From NCBI RefSeq assembly GCF_900094575.1, contig NZ_FMAE01000004.1, positions 682,001 to 746,000 of the forward strand: 64,000 bases of DNA, written 5' to 3'. This document shows positions 47,174-57,278 of the stretch, one piece after another. Within the stretch, counting starts at the first letter, position 1. Each line of letters opens with the position of its first letter. Under the pieces are notes generated by a model. That model was not told where the DNA came from. It ran no database searches and saw only the letters and a list, made by a program, of their open reading frames with translations. The translations under genes and the position numbers were made by a program. Origin of the DNA: Bradyrhizobium yuanmingense. Its GTDB lineage: Bacteria; Pseudomonadota; Alphaproteobacteria; Rhizobiales; Xanthobacteraceae.

Positions 47174-48688
47174 ATGACGCGTCGGCTTTTCAGAATTCTG
47201 GCGGCCCTTGGCCTCGCGGCGGGCCTGAGCGGTTTCGCGGGGCCCGCCTGGGCCGCTAAGCGTGTCGCGCTCGTCGTCGGCAACAACGACTACAAGAACG
47301 TGCCGAAGCTGCTCAAGGCGGTCAACGACGCTCGCACCATGGGCGACACGCTGAAGCAGCTCGGCTTCTCGGTGATGGTCGCCGAAAACCAGAGCCGGCA
47401 GCAATTCTCCGAGACGCTGCTCGCCTTCGACAAGGCCATCGAGCCCGGCGACACCGCCTTCTTCTTCTATGCCGGCCACGGCTTCGAGATCGCGGGCCAG
47501 AACTATCTGCTGCCGACCGACGTGCCGGCTGCGACGGAAGGGCAGGAGGAGCTGGTGCGCGACGCCTCGATCCTGGCCGACCGCATCGTCGAGCGGCTGC
47601 AGAACAAGAAGGCGCGGACCTCGATCCTGGTGTTCGACGCCTGCCGCAACAATCCGTTCGAGCGCAAGGGCACCCGCGCGGTTGCCGGCGCCGGCGGGCT
47701 CGCGCCGATGACCCAGTTGCCGGAGGGCGTGTTCTCGGTGTTCTCCGCGGGTCCCCGCCAGACCGCGCTCGATCGGCTCTCCAATGACGACGCCAATCCA
47801 AACTCAGTGTTTACGCGCACCTTCGCCAAGGAGCTGCTCAAGCCCGGCGAGAATCTGGTGCAGGTGGCGCAGCGTACCCGCCGTGCCGTCAGCGAGCTCG
47901 CCGACACCGTGAAGCACAGGCAGGTGCCGGTCTATTTCGACCAGATGGTCGACGATGTCTTCCTCAGCGGCCTCGCCAAGGACACCGCCGCGCGTTCGGA
48001 CGATCCGCCGCCCACGAAGCTTGCGGCGCTACCGCCGGTGTCGGTGCCGCAGATGCCCAAGGAGGAGACCCTCAACGCGCCGATCGCGAGCTTCTCGCGT
48101 CACAATGGCGGCTGGAGCGTGACCTTCTCTTTCGCTGATCCGACGCTCGGCATTTCCTGGCGCATTGCAGGCACGGGCGATTTCCGCGAGACCGGGTTCA
48201 TCGACACGCTCGATCCGCGCACCCGCAAGCGGATGCCGAACCCGTCGATCGAGCTGCCGCCGGATGCGCGGGCTGGCACGATCGAGGTCCGTTATGTCGA
48301 TCAGTCCGGCGACATGCAGGGCCCGTTCCCGATCAGGTTCGATCCCGAGGCCGCGCTGATCCGCGACCAGCGCAAGATCCTCGACATGACCTCGACGAGC
48401 TGGCTGTCGTTCCGCGAGTTCAACGGGCTGCTCGTCTACTACACCCATCTCGTCTCCTACCGCTGCGCCATCCGCGAGGTGCGCATCGGCGTCGACAGCG
48501 CCGTGCCCAACCAGGTGCTGAAGATGCCGCCCTGCGACATGCGCGACCCCAGCGCGGTCAGCGCCGGCATGCCGCTCTACATGAAGCTCGCGCCAAGCAC
48601 GAAATCCATCTCGGTGGAGCTGACCTATCGCGACGGCAGCGTGTCGGAGATCAAGAGCTTCAGGAGCGCGAACCGGAGTAATAATTGA
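47174..48688 (+). CDS. Secreted caspase-like (C14) peptidase
   Basis: A 504-residue exported protein: signal peptide (RLFRILAALGLAAGLSGFAGPAWA), then a p20-like caspase domain from KRVALVVGNNDYKNVPKLLKAV. The catalytic dyad is present: His in FFFYAGHGFEIAGQNYLLP and Cys in LVFDACRNNPFE. FSAGPRQTA and the VFTRTFAKEL segment follow. The C-terminal 200 residues are beta-rich with no family I can name. Such metacaspase-like proteins are numerous in Bradyrhizobium and of unknown function. ATG 47174 is chosen to give a proper signal peptide. It is divergent from the AraC gene. Confidence 0.92.
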   Translation: MTRRLFRILAALGLAAGLSGFAGPAWAAKRVALVVGNNDYKNVPKLLKAVNDARTMGDTLKQLGFSVMVAENQSRQQFSETLLAFDKAIEPGDTAFFFYAGHGFEIAGQNYLLPTDVPAATEGQEELVRDASILADRIVERLQNKKARTSILVFDACRNNPFERKGTRAVAGAGGLAPMTQLPEGVFSVFSAGPRQTALDRLSNDDANPNSVFTRTFAKELLKPGENLVQVAQRTRRAVSELADTVKHRQVPVYFDQMVDDVFLSGLAKDTAARSDDPPPTKLAALPPVSVPQMPKEETLNAPIASFSRHNGGWSVTFSFADPTLGISWRIAGTGDFRETGFIDTLDPRTRKRMPNPSIELPPDARAGTIEVRYVDQSGDMQGPFPIRFDPEAALIRDQRKILDMTSTSWLSFREFNGLLVYYTHLVSYRCAIREVRIGVDSAVPNQVLKMPPCDMRDPSAVSAGMPLYMKLAPSTKSISVELTYRDGSVSEIKSFRSANRSNN

Positions 48689-48773
48689 TGCGCTGTTCGA
48701 TTGTGACGGGATGATCTTGCGCAGCGGCCGAACTTAAATCGGACAAGCCAAGGTGAAAGTGCTAGAGCCGGGA

Positions 48774-48989
48774 ATGACAAAATTCCTTATTGTCGCGCTC
48801 CTGACGACGCTTCCGGTTCTGGCTCAAACGAATCCAGTTCCAACAGCCCCACCTCTCACCGATCGCGAACGCGTCCAGGCGGACCGCGCGAAGGCCGCCG
48901 AGGATGAGAAGGGGGCTCCGGCCACGCGACCATGGGATCGCGACGCCGATGGCAAGCGGCCGTGGGACCGCAAGTCGCCAAAGTCCTGA
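48774..48989 (+). CDS. Small exported protein with RPWDR repeats
   Basis: A 71-residue protein: signal peptide (MTKFLIVALLTTLPVLAQ), then a Pro/Thr/Asp-rich mature part with a duplicated RPWDR motif (TRPWDRDADGKRPWDRK). No family recognised. It lies 85 nt after the caspase-like gene on the same strand and may be cotranscribed with it or the next gene. An in-frame ATG or GTG seven codons earlier is possible. Confidence 0.65.
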   Translation: MTKFLIVALLTTLPVLAQTNPVPTAPPLTDRERVQADRAKAAEDEKGAPATRPWDRDADGKRPWDRKSPKS

Positions 48990-49068
48990 GACGAGAAGCT
49001 ACCTTCCCCCGCGCGGAAGGAACAACTCCTGCCGGGCTGGATTGTCTGCCAAACCAGGGAGACGATCC

Positions 49069-49497
49069 ATGATCCGTAAATCCATCCTCGTCACGATCGC
49101 TTGTGCTGCGCTTTCGACGGCTGCCGTTGCTCAAGGAGGCGGTGGTAGTGGTGGCGCGGGCGGCGGTGGCGCAGGTGCGGGTGCTGCAGCAGGTACGGGT
49201 ACAGGCGGAACCAGCGGCGGATCTGCGGCCTCATCGGGTGCCGGAATTGGAACGTCACCCAGCAGTGCCAATTCCGGGCCGTCGGCTCCCTCCGGCATGG
49301 GAACGCAGGGCACCACCACAGGCGCCAACATCAACACCAATAACAGCCCGACCAATCCCAACGTTCAGGCGCCGACTGCCGCCGGCAAGTCGCCCACGGC
49401 AGCTCAGGCCGAGCGAAACATGGGTGCCGGGCGCGCTCCGAATGGGGTGCCGATCGGCAGTCCGGGGTCCGGGACCAGCAACGAGGATCAGAAATAG
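49069..49497 (+). CDS. Secreted Gly/Ser/Ala-rich low-complexity protein
   Basis: A 142-residue protein with a signal peptide (MIRKSILVTIACAALSTAAVAQ) and a mature part almost wholly Gly, Ala, Ser, Thr, Asn and Pro (GGGGSGGAGGGG, NINTNNSPTNPN). The C-terminal KSPTAAQAERNMGAGRAPNGVPIGSP is more complex and may be the conserved part. Composition resembles other Bradyrhizobium small secreted proteins of unknown role. GGGAGAC precedes ATG 49069. A terminator follows. Confidence 0.75.
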   Translation: MIRKSILVTIACAALSTAAVAQGGGGSGGAGGGGAGAGAAAGTGTGGTSGGSAASSGAGIGTSPSSANSGPSAPSGMGTQGTTTGANINTNNSPTNPNVQAPTAAGKSPTAAQAERNMGAGRAPNGVPIGSPGSGTSNEDQK

Positions 49498-49516
49498 TCG
49501 AACGCGATTGTCACGG

Positions 49517-49539
49517 AAGGCCCGCACGAAGCGGGCCTT
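49517..49539 (+). terminator. Intrinsic terminator after the Gly-rich protein gene
   Basis: AAGGCCCGC / GCGGGCCTT with a 5-nt loop, followed by TCATTTGG. It lies 20 nt past the stop at 49497 and isolates the FAD monooxygenase gene downstream. Confidence 0.85.
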
Positions 49540-49708
49540 TCATTTGGCGCCGGTCTGCTGCTCCCAACCGGCATTGATCCACCTGCGCCCTGCATAATTA
49601 GGACTCTCTTTGACCTGAATCGCGCTAGTATCGGCGGACATCTCTTCATCGATACTCACCTCGCGGTTCGCGTCTGCAGTGACACCCAACCCACAATCTG
49701 ACAGGACC

Positions 49709-50926
49709 ATGAAAGTCCGCTGCTGCATCGTCGGCGGGGGACCTGCCGGCATGATGCTCGGCTACCTTCTGGGACGCGCCGGCATCGACGTCGTGGTGCT
49801 GGAGAAGCATGCGGATTTCTTCCGCGACTTCCGCGGCGATACCGTGCATTCGTCGACGCTTGAAGTGATGGATGAGCTCGGCCTGATCGACGGCTTCCTG
49901 AAGCTGCCGCACCAGCGCCTGCAGAAGATGGACGGCCTGTTCGGCGGCACGCCGGTGCGCATTGCCGATCTCAGCCGGCTCCACACCAAATACCCCTTCA
50001 TCGCCTTCATGCCGCAATGGGACTTCTTGAATTTTCTGCGCGAGGCCGGTCGCCGCTTTCCCTCGCTCGAGGTGATGATGAGCACGGAGGCGATCGAACT
50101 GATCCGTCGTGGCGAGACGATCGCCGGCGTGCGGGCGAAGACGCCTGACGGCATCATCGACATCGAAGCCGATCTCACCATCGCCTGCGACGGCCGGCAT
50201 TCGACGGTGCGCGAGCGCGCCGGCCTTAGCGTCGAGGAGATCGGCGCGCCGATGGACGTGCTGTGGTTTCGCGCCGGCCGCACACCCGAAGAGACCGAGA
50301 ACGTGTTCGCGCGGGTCGAGCCCGGCAAGATGATGATCACCTTCGACCGCGGCGATTATTGGCAGTGCGCCTATGTCATCGCCAAGGGACAGTACGATGC
50401 GGTGAAGGCGAGGGGACTATCGGCGCTGCTCGATGACGTCGTGCGCATGGCGCCGATCCTCCGCTCCGGCATCGCCGAGGTGAAGAGCTTCGACGACGTC
50501 AAGCTGCTCACCGTCGCGATCAACCGTCTGACGCGCTGGACGCAGCCAGGCCTATTGTGCATCGGCGACGCCGCGCATGCGATGTCGCCAATCGGCGGCG
50601 TGGGCGTCAATCTCGCCGTGCAGGATGCGGTTGCGACCGCAAACCTCCTGGCGCACAAGCTGCAGCATGGCTGCCCGTCCGAGCACGAGCTCGATGCCAT
50701 CAGGCGCCGTCGCGCGTTCCCGGTGAAGATGACGCAAGCTATGCAGGTGGTCGTGCAGAACAACATCATCAGTGGCGCCTTGCAGGGCGGCGACCGGCCG
50801 CTGAAGGTGCCGCTGGTCGTGCGCCTCATCACCGCGCTGCCATGGCTCCAGGGCATTCCAGCGCGCCTGCTTGCGCTCGGCGTGCGGCCCGAGCACGTGC
50901 ATTTGCGCGCCGCGCCGCAATCCTAG
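49709..50926 (+). CDS. FAD-dependent aromatic-type monooxygenase (UbiH/PHBH family)
   Basis: A 405-residue group A flavoprotein monooxygenase. FAD motifs: CCIVGGGPAGMMLGYLLGRAG (GxGxxG), the DG motif near TIACDGRHSTVRERAG, and the GD motif CIGDAAHAMSPIGGVGVNLAVQDA. Relatives hydroxylate aromatic or polyketide-like substrates using NAD(P)H; the substrate is unknown. ATG 49709 is preferred; a GTG start ten codons earlier is possible. It is a single gene between a terminator and an outer-membrane protein gene. Confidence 0.9.
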   Translation: MKVRCCIVGGGPAGMMLGYLLGRAGIDVVVLEKHADFFRDFRGDTVHSSTLEVMDELGLIDGFLKLPHQRLQKMDGLFGGTPVRIADLSRLHTKYPFIAFMPQWDFLNFLREAGRRFPSLEVMMSTEAIELIRRGETIAGVRAKTPDGIIDIEADLTIACDGRHSTVRERAGLSVEEIGAPMDVLWFRAGRTPEETENVFARVEPGKMMITFDRGDYWQCAYVIAKGQYDAVKARGLSALLDDVVRMAPILRSGIAEVKSFDDVKLLTVAINRLTRWTQPGLLCIGDAAHAMSPIGGVGVNLAVQDAVATANLLAHKLQHGCPSEHELDAIRRRRAFPVKMTQAMQVVVQNNIISGALQGGDRPLKVPLVVRLITALPWLQGIPARLLALGVRPEHVHLRAAPQS

Positions 50927-51104
50927 CGGAGGACTTCGGTAGGGATAACGCGGCGTGAATTCGCGCGCGATGCGTTGCACGCTTGCAACATCGCCATCGG
51001 ATTCACGGCGCGATGCGGGCCCAACCGCCACGTTAACCGTGTTGATTTCAATTTTAGTAAGAGCCGTCTGTGACCGTACGTCCATCAAGGACACGGGGTG
51101 TACC

Positions 51105-51872
51105 ATGCGTAATAAGTTGATTGCCGCCTTTGCCTGCACGACGGCTCTGGTTTCGACCGGCGCGGCCTCCGCCGCCGATCTCGGTGCGCGCTACACGAAG
51201 GCGCCCGCCTATGTCGAGCCGCTGTTCAACTGGACCGGCTTCTATGTCGGCGGCCACATCGGTGGCGCATGGACCAACCAGCAGTTCATCAACAACGGCA
51301 CCGGCGCGGCGTTCGGCGATCTGCTGCCGGGAGAGGGCTATCGCCAGCGCAACGCGGGCGTCATGGGCGGCGCGCAGATCGGCTACAATTGGCAGGCCAA
51401 CAATTACGTGTTCGGCGTGGAAGGCACGATTTCGGGTCTCGACAACAAGGGCTCGTTCACGAACACCGTGTTTGGCGCCGCGGATGACGTGTTCTCCTGG
51501 CGTACCAACGTGCTCGCGACCGTGGTCGGGCGCGCCGGCTTCGCCGTGCAGAACAACCTCTTCTACATCAAGGGCGGCTATGCCGGCGCGAACAACCGCC
51601 TCTCGGTCACCGACACCGTCGGTGTGGCGACGGGCTCGGGCGGACAAACCCATTGGGCCAACGGCTGGACCGTCGGCGCCGGCTGGGAATACGGCGTCAC
51701 CCGCAACTGGATCGTCGGCCTCGAATACAATTACGCGGCCTTCACCAGCCAGACCTATCAGCTCGGCGGCACCTCCGGAAACTACACCTTCGATGCCAAG
51801 CCGCGCGACATCCAATGGGCCGTGGTGCGCGCGAGCTACAAGTTCGACGCACCCACCATCGCCCGCTACTGA
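51105..51872 (+). CDS. Outer-membrane beta-barrel protein (Omp25/RopB-like)
   Basis: A 255-residue porin-family barrel: signal peptide (MRNKLIAAFACTTALVSTGAASA), the ADLGARYTKAPAYVEPLFNWTGFYVGGHIGG start typical of Bradyrhizobium Omp25-like proteins, alternating beta strands, and a terminal Tyr (PTIARY) fitting BAM recognition. ATG 51105 is chosen by the signal peptide. About 180 nt upstream are noncoding and likely hold its promoter. An intrinsic terminator follows. A paralogue lies at 53155-53937 on the other strand. Confidence 0.93.
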   Translation: MRNKLIAAFACTTALVSTGAASAADLGARYTKAPAYVEPLFNWTGFYVGGHIGGAWTNQQFINNGTGAAFGDLLPGEGYRQRNAGVMGGAQIGYNWQANNYVFGVEGTISGLDNKGSFTNTVFGAADDVFSWRTNVLATVVGRAGFAVQNNLFYIKGGYAGANNRLSVTDTVGVATGSGGQTHWANGWTVGAGWEYGVTRNWIVGLEYNYAAFTSQTYQLGGTSGNYTFDAKPRDIQWAVVRASYKFDAPTIARY

Positions 51873-51924
51873 GCACGTCGACGCAACGCGACCAACGATC
51901 AAGAAAAGCACTGTCTCAATTCAA

Positions 51925-51955
51925 AAGCCCCGGCGTCGTCCGGGGCTTCTTTTTT
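51925..51955 (+). terminator. Intrinsic terminator after the first outer-membrane protein gene
   Basis: AAGCCCCGG / CCGGGGCTT, 6-nt loop, then TCTTTTTT. A textbook plus-strand terminator 52 nt past the stop. Confidence 0.95.
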
Positions 51956-51983
51956 GCGTTGTTGGATGGCGGGCAGGCCGGCT

Positions 51984-52754
51984 TCAGGCCATCACCGAGA
52001 ATCCGCCGTCGACCGGGATCGCCGTACCCGTGACGAAATTCGACGCGGGCGATGCCAGGAACACGGCGATGCCGGCGAAGTCGTCGATGTCGCCCCAGCG
52101 CCCCGCAGGCGTGCGCGCCAGCACGCGCTCGTGCAGCCCCGAGACCTGCTGTCGCGCGCCGCGGGTGAGATCGGTGTCGATCCAGCCCGGCAGGATGGCG
52201 TTGACCTGGATGTTGTCCGGCGCCCAGGCATTGGCGCAGGCGCGCGTATACTGCACGATGCCGCCCTTGCTGGCCGCATAGGCGGTCGCGAAGCTTGCGC
52301 CGAAGATCGACATCATCGAGCCGATGTTGATCACCTTGCCGTTGCCGGACGCCTTCAGCGCCGGATAGGCCAGCTTCGAGCACACGAAGGCGCTGGTGAG
52401 GTTGGTGTCGATCACCTTGTTCCACTCGTCGAGCTCGAGCTCGTGCGGGGGCTTGCGGATGCTCATGCCGGCATTGTTGACGAGGATGTCGATGCGGCCG
52501 AGCTCCTTGACGACACGGTCGATCATGGCTGCGACCGCCGCCTTGTCGGTCACGTCGGTGGCGACGGCGATCGCCTTCACGCCGCGCTGCCTGAGATCGG
52601 CCACGGCGGCGGCGGACTTGCTCTCGTTGCGTCCGACCACGGCGATGTCGGCGCCGGCATCGGCGAGGCCGCGCGCCATGCCGAGCCCGATGCCGCCATT
52701 GCCTCCCGTGACGATCGCGACCTTGCCGCGGAGATCGAACCGGCTGGATGTCAT
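51984..52754 (-). CDS. Short-chain dehydrogenase/reductase
   Basis: A 256-residue classical SDR. The cofactor motif is AIVTGGNGGIGLGMARGLADAG (TGxxxGxG), with NNAGMS, catalytic Ser in INIGSMMSIFG, and YxxxK in AYAASKGGIVQYTRA. The closing EFVTGTAIPVDGGFS-like motif appears as SNFVTGTAIPVDGGFS. Relatives are gluconate 5-dehydrogenase or 3-oxoacyl-ACP reductase-like; the substrate is unknown. The 61-residue membrane protein gene lies 21 nt upstream on the same strand, so they are probably cotranscribed. Confidence 0.92.
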   Translation of the reverse strand: MTSSRFDLRGKVAIVTGGNGGIGLGMARGLADAGADIAVVGRNESKSAAAVADLRQRGVKAIAVATDVTDKAAVAAMIDRVVKELGRIDILVNNAGMSIRKPPHELELDEWNKVIDTNLTSAFVCSKLAYPALKASGNGKVINIGSMMSIFGASFATAYAASKGGIVQYTRACANAWAPDNIQVNAILPGWIDTDLTRGARQQVSGLHERVLARTPAGRWGDIDDFAGIAVFLASPASNFVTGTAIPVDGGFSVMA

Positions 52755-52775
52755 GCTTGGATTCCCTGGTTTCTT

Positions 52776-52961
52776 CTATTGGTTGCTCTGCCAGATCAGC
52801 ACCAGCCCGAACCCGGCCATGGCTGCGCCATAGCCGGCCCAGTGCAGCTGGTTGACCATGAAGCTCGATCGCGGCCACGGAACCGTGCCCGTGCCCTGTC
52901 CGATCCAGAGCAGCCCGAGAGCGGTTGCAAACAGGCCTGCCACCAGCAGAAATCTGCGCAT
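52776..52961 (-). CDS. Small two-helix membrane protein
   Basis: A 61-residue protein with two hydrophobic helices (RRFLLVAGLFATALGLLWIG and WAGYGAAMAGFGLVLIW) joined by a short loop. GGGAGGAAGGC directly before ATG 52961 is a very strong ribosome-binding site. No family recognised. It sits just upstream of the SDR gene on the same strand. Confidence 0.7.
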   Translation of the reverse strand: MRRFLLVAGLFATALGLLWIGQGTGTVPWPRSSFMVNQLHWAGYGAAMAGFGLVLIWQSNQ

Positions 52962-53107
52962 GCCTTCCTCCCATCGGTCCGCTTCTGTCGCGCTCCACGG
53001 CATCAACGACTGCCGCAGCCACGAAAACTTGCCGACAGACTAGCCGTAGCTCTGGTACGGACACAATGGGCCGTGGCCGCAAGGACGCTAGCTAGGCCCA
53101 AAACGAA

Positions 53108-53132
53108 AAAGCCCCGGCGATGCCGGGGCTTT
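53108..53132 (-). terminator. Intrinsic terminator of the second outer-membrane protein gene
   Basis: AAAGCCCCGGC / GCCGGGGCTTT with a 3-nt loop; on the minus strand it runs into TTTTTCGTTTTGG. It lies 23 nt past the stop of the 53155-53937 gene. Confidence 0.95.
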
Positions 53133-53154
53133 GACGCTTGATCGTGAGATCAGA

Positions 53155-53937
53155 TCAGTACTTCGCGACGACCGGACCGGTCCAGTTGAAGCGGTAGACC
53201 AGCGAGGTCGAGATCGTCTGGTTCCAGCTGTTGGCGCGGACGCTGTTGATGGTCGGGAGATCGCCGATATCGGTGCGGATAGCCTCAGTCTTGGCATTGT
53301 AGAAGGCCGAACGGTACTCGGTCTTCATGAACCAGCCGGGCGAGGTGATGCCGAAGATGTTCAGGCTGTTCTCGACGCCGCCGCCGATGAACCAGCCGTG
53401 ACGATCGTAGCCATTGAGGTGAACACCGGTCGGGGTACCGCCGAGCGTCGTGAAGTTGGTGCGGCCGAAGTGAGCGCCGGAGTAACCGCCGTTGACGTAG
53501 GAGAGAACGTTCGGAGCGACCAGCCAGCCGAGGCGCACGCCCGCGGCCCAAGAGGTCTCCAGCTTCTGGTTACCAGTGATGTCGAAGATCGGATCCTGGA
53601 TGGTGGAGCGGATGCTGCCGAACTGAGCGTCGCCAAACACACCGGCGACCCAGGTGCCGCTGAACTGCCAGTCGTAACCAGCGCCGACCGTACCAAACCA
53701 ACCGGAACCGCCCTGACGCTGGGTGATGGTCAGCGGGGTACCCGTGGCGGTGTCGACAATCTGCTGGTCAGCATTGGAGAGGCCGCCGCCGCCGCCGCCG
53801 AAGACGTAGAAGCCGGTCCAGTTGGCGACGGGCGCCGGCATCGGGGCCTTCGCGTAGGGACGGGCGCCCAAGTCGGCAGCCGAGGCCGAGCCGGTCATCG
53901 CCGCAACCGCGGTCAGAGCGAGCAATGTCTTCTTCAT
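53155..53937 (-). CDS. Outer-membrane beta-barrel protein (porin family, Omp25-like)
   Basis: A 260-residue barrel: signal peptide (MKKTLLALTAVAAMTGSASA), then ADLGARPYAKAPMPAPVANWTGFYVFGGGGGG and beta strands to a terminal VAKY. It is a diverged paralogue of the 51105-51872 protein. A promoter is expected in the 440-bp region upstream. Both genes end at strong terminators, in line with high expression. Confidence 0.93.
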   Translation of the reverse strand: MKKTLLALTAVAAMTGSASAADLGARPYAKAPMPAPVANWTGFYVFGGGGGGLSNADQQIVDTATGTPLTITQRQGGSGWFGTVGAGYDWQFSGTWVAGVFGDAQFGSIRSTIQDPIFDITGNQKLETSWAAGVRLGWLVAPNVLSYVNGGYSGAHFGRTNFTTLGGTPTGVHLNGYDRHGWFIGGGVENSLNIFGITSPGWFMKTEYRSAFYNAKTEAIRTDIGDLPTINSVRANSWNQTISTSLVYRFNWTGPVVAKY

Positions 53938-54377
53938 TTTAAATCCCCAAACCTTGTCGGCGCGAGCGCACTGAAGTCCGTGTCATCTGATGACCGGACT
54001 ATAGACGGTTCTTGCCGAAATGCTGTTGCCGGACAGGCACAGTCGCCGGAAAACGCCGGTGCGCGGGTATTTTGCGGCGGCCTCGCCAAGATCTAGAAAA
54101 ATTGTTATGTTTCAAGGCCTTGACCGAATTCTGGCGACTCGATTTTGAGTAAGGTTCGTTAGCAAATTCGGTTTTGTCCGGGACGGAGGCAATCCTGCTC
54201 CCGGCCGCAGCATCCGCTGAGTCGCTGGCCGAGTCGCCGCGAGACGAATCCGGAAAGCAACGAAGATCCCGGCAGCACACAAGGCAAACTGGTCCGAAAC
54301 GGGGGCCGCTGCCCCAAAGACACAGCCCCGGCTTTGGGCCGGGGCTGTGTTGGCGTGCAGCCGGTTTGGTTGCCGCC
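53938..54377. other. 440-bp gap between the outer-membrane protein gene and parE
   Basis: Holds the upstream region of the outer-membrane protein gene and, at 54320-54350, the parE terminator. The middle contains no supported gene; AT-richer stretches near 54090-54175 could carry promoters, but I see no clean -35/-10 pair. Confidence 0.55.
54320..54350 (-). terminator. Intrinsic terminator after parE
   Basis: A 13-bp perfect stem ACACAGCCCCGGC / GCCGGGGCTGTGT with a 5-nt loop, 28 nt past the parE stop. On the minus strand it is followed by CTTTGGGG, a modest T run. Confidence 0.85.
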
Positions 54378-56420
<2,043 letters not shown>

Positions 56421-56609
56421 ATATCTTGATGGGTTTTGAGGGCCGCAGAAGCGGCGAATCGGTTAAGCCGACTATGCCACTTCTGACTTGGAAAGGTTAC
56501 CGTAGGGCGGACTGGGCGCTGTGGGTTGGGAGCGAATCCGGGCGATTTTACGCCGCAGCCTCGCCATTTCCCGGCAATTTGACGTGCCGGCTTGGTGATG
56601 TCTGGGTTT

Positions 56610-56626
56610 TGTGACTTGATGTCACA
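56610..56626. promoter_or_regulatory. TGTGAC-N5-GTCACA palindrome upstream of dedA
   Basis: Perfect 6-bp arms TGTGAC/GTCACA around TTGAT, 68 nt before the DedA start. It resembles CRP/FNR-family sites but with spacing one base off the standard TGTGA-N6-TCACA. The rest of the 56421-56694 gap holds no supported gene. Confidence 0.4.
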
Positions 56627-56694
56627 CAAGTCCTTGGCTTACCAGTCCTTTTCATCGAGCAGCACCTTGAGACGGGGCGGGAAGGCTATTTTGG

Positions 56695-57225
56695 ATGGAG
56701 CAGTTTGCGCACGCCCTCACTGACTTCGTGCGCGTTCACCAGGCTTGGGCAGCGCCAATCGTGTTCGTGCTGGCCTTCGGAGAGTCGCTCGCCTTCATCT
56801 CGCTGCTGGTCCCGGCCTGGGGCGCGCTGGTGGCAATCGGTGCGCTGATCGGGGTCAGCGGCATCAACTTTTTTCCGGTCTGGATTGCCGGCGCCCTCGG
56901 CGCGGCGCTGGGTGACTGGGTCTCCTACTGGTTCGGCTACCGCTACAAGGAGAAGGTCGCCGAGATGTGGCCGCTCTCGCGCTATCCGGGACTGCTCCCC
57001 AGAGGCGAGGCTTTCGTGCGCAGCTGGGGCGTCCCCAGCATTTTCATCGGGCGCTTCTTCGGACCCCTGCGCGCCTCGGTGCCGCTCGCGGCCGGCATCT
57101 TCGAGATGCCCTATTGGACCTTCCAGGCGGCCAATTTCGTCTCGGCCCTGATCTGGTCGGCCGTGCTCCTGCTGTTCGGCGACGTGCTCGCCAAGATCAT
57201 GGAATGGATCTGGCGGGTGATCTGA
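56695..57225 (+). CDS. DedA-family membrane protein
   Basis: A 176-residue inner-membrane protein with the DedA/SNARE-associated fold: FVLAFGESLAFISLLVPAWGALVAIGALIG, GAALGDWVSYWFGYRY, and the conserved FIGRFFGPLRASVPLAAGIFEMPYWTFQAANFVSALIW. Glu and Asp of the early helices (GES, GDW) and the Arg in GRFFGPLR are kept. Family members flip polyprenyl or phospholipid carriers. It is convergent with the MBL gene, and a hairpin lies over its stop. Confidence 0.9.
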   Translation: MEQFAHALTDFVRVHQAWAAPIVFVLAFGESLAFISLLVPAWGALVAIGALIGVSGINFFPVWIAGALGAALGDWVSYWFGYRYKEKVAEMWPLSRYPGLLPRGEAFVRSWGVPSIFIGRFFGPLRASVPLAAGIFEMPYWTFQAANFVSALIWSAVLLLFGDVLAKIMEWIWRVI

Positions 57226-57250
57226 CCGGGCAACGGGGCCGCCCGGTCAG
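57222..57250. terminator. Hairpin over the DedA stop codon
   Basis: CTGACCGGGC and GCCCGGTCAG form a 10-bp perfect stem with a 9-nt loop, and the left arm contains the DedA stop TGA. No T tract follows on the plus strand, so its terminator strength is doubtful. It lies between convergent genes. Confidence 0.5.
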
Positions 57251-57278
57251 GGCGTCAGGCCAAGCCTTCTAAGCAAGC

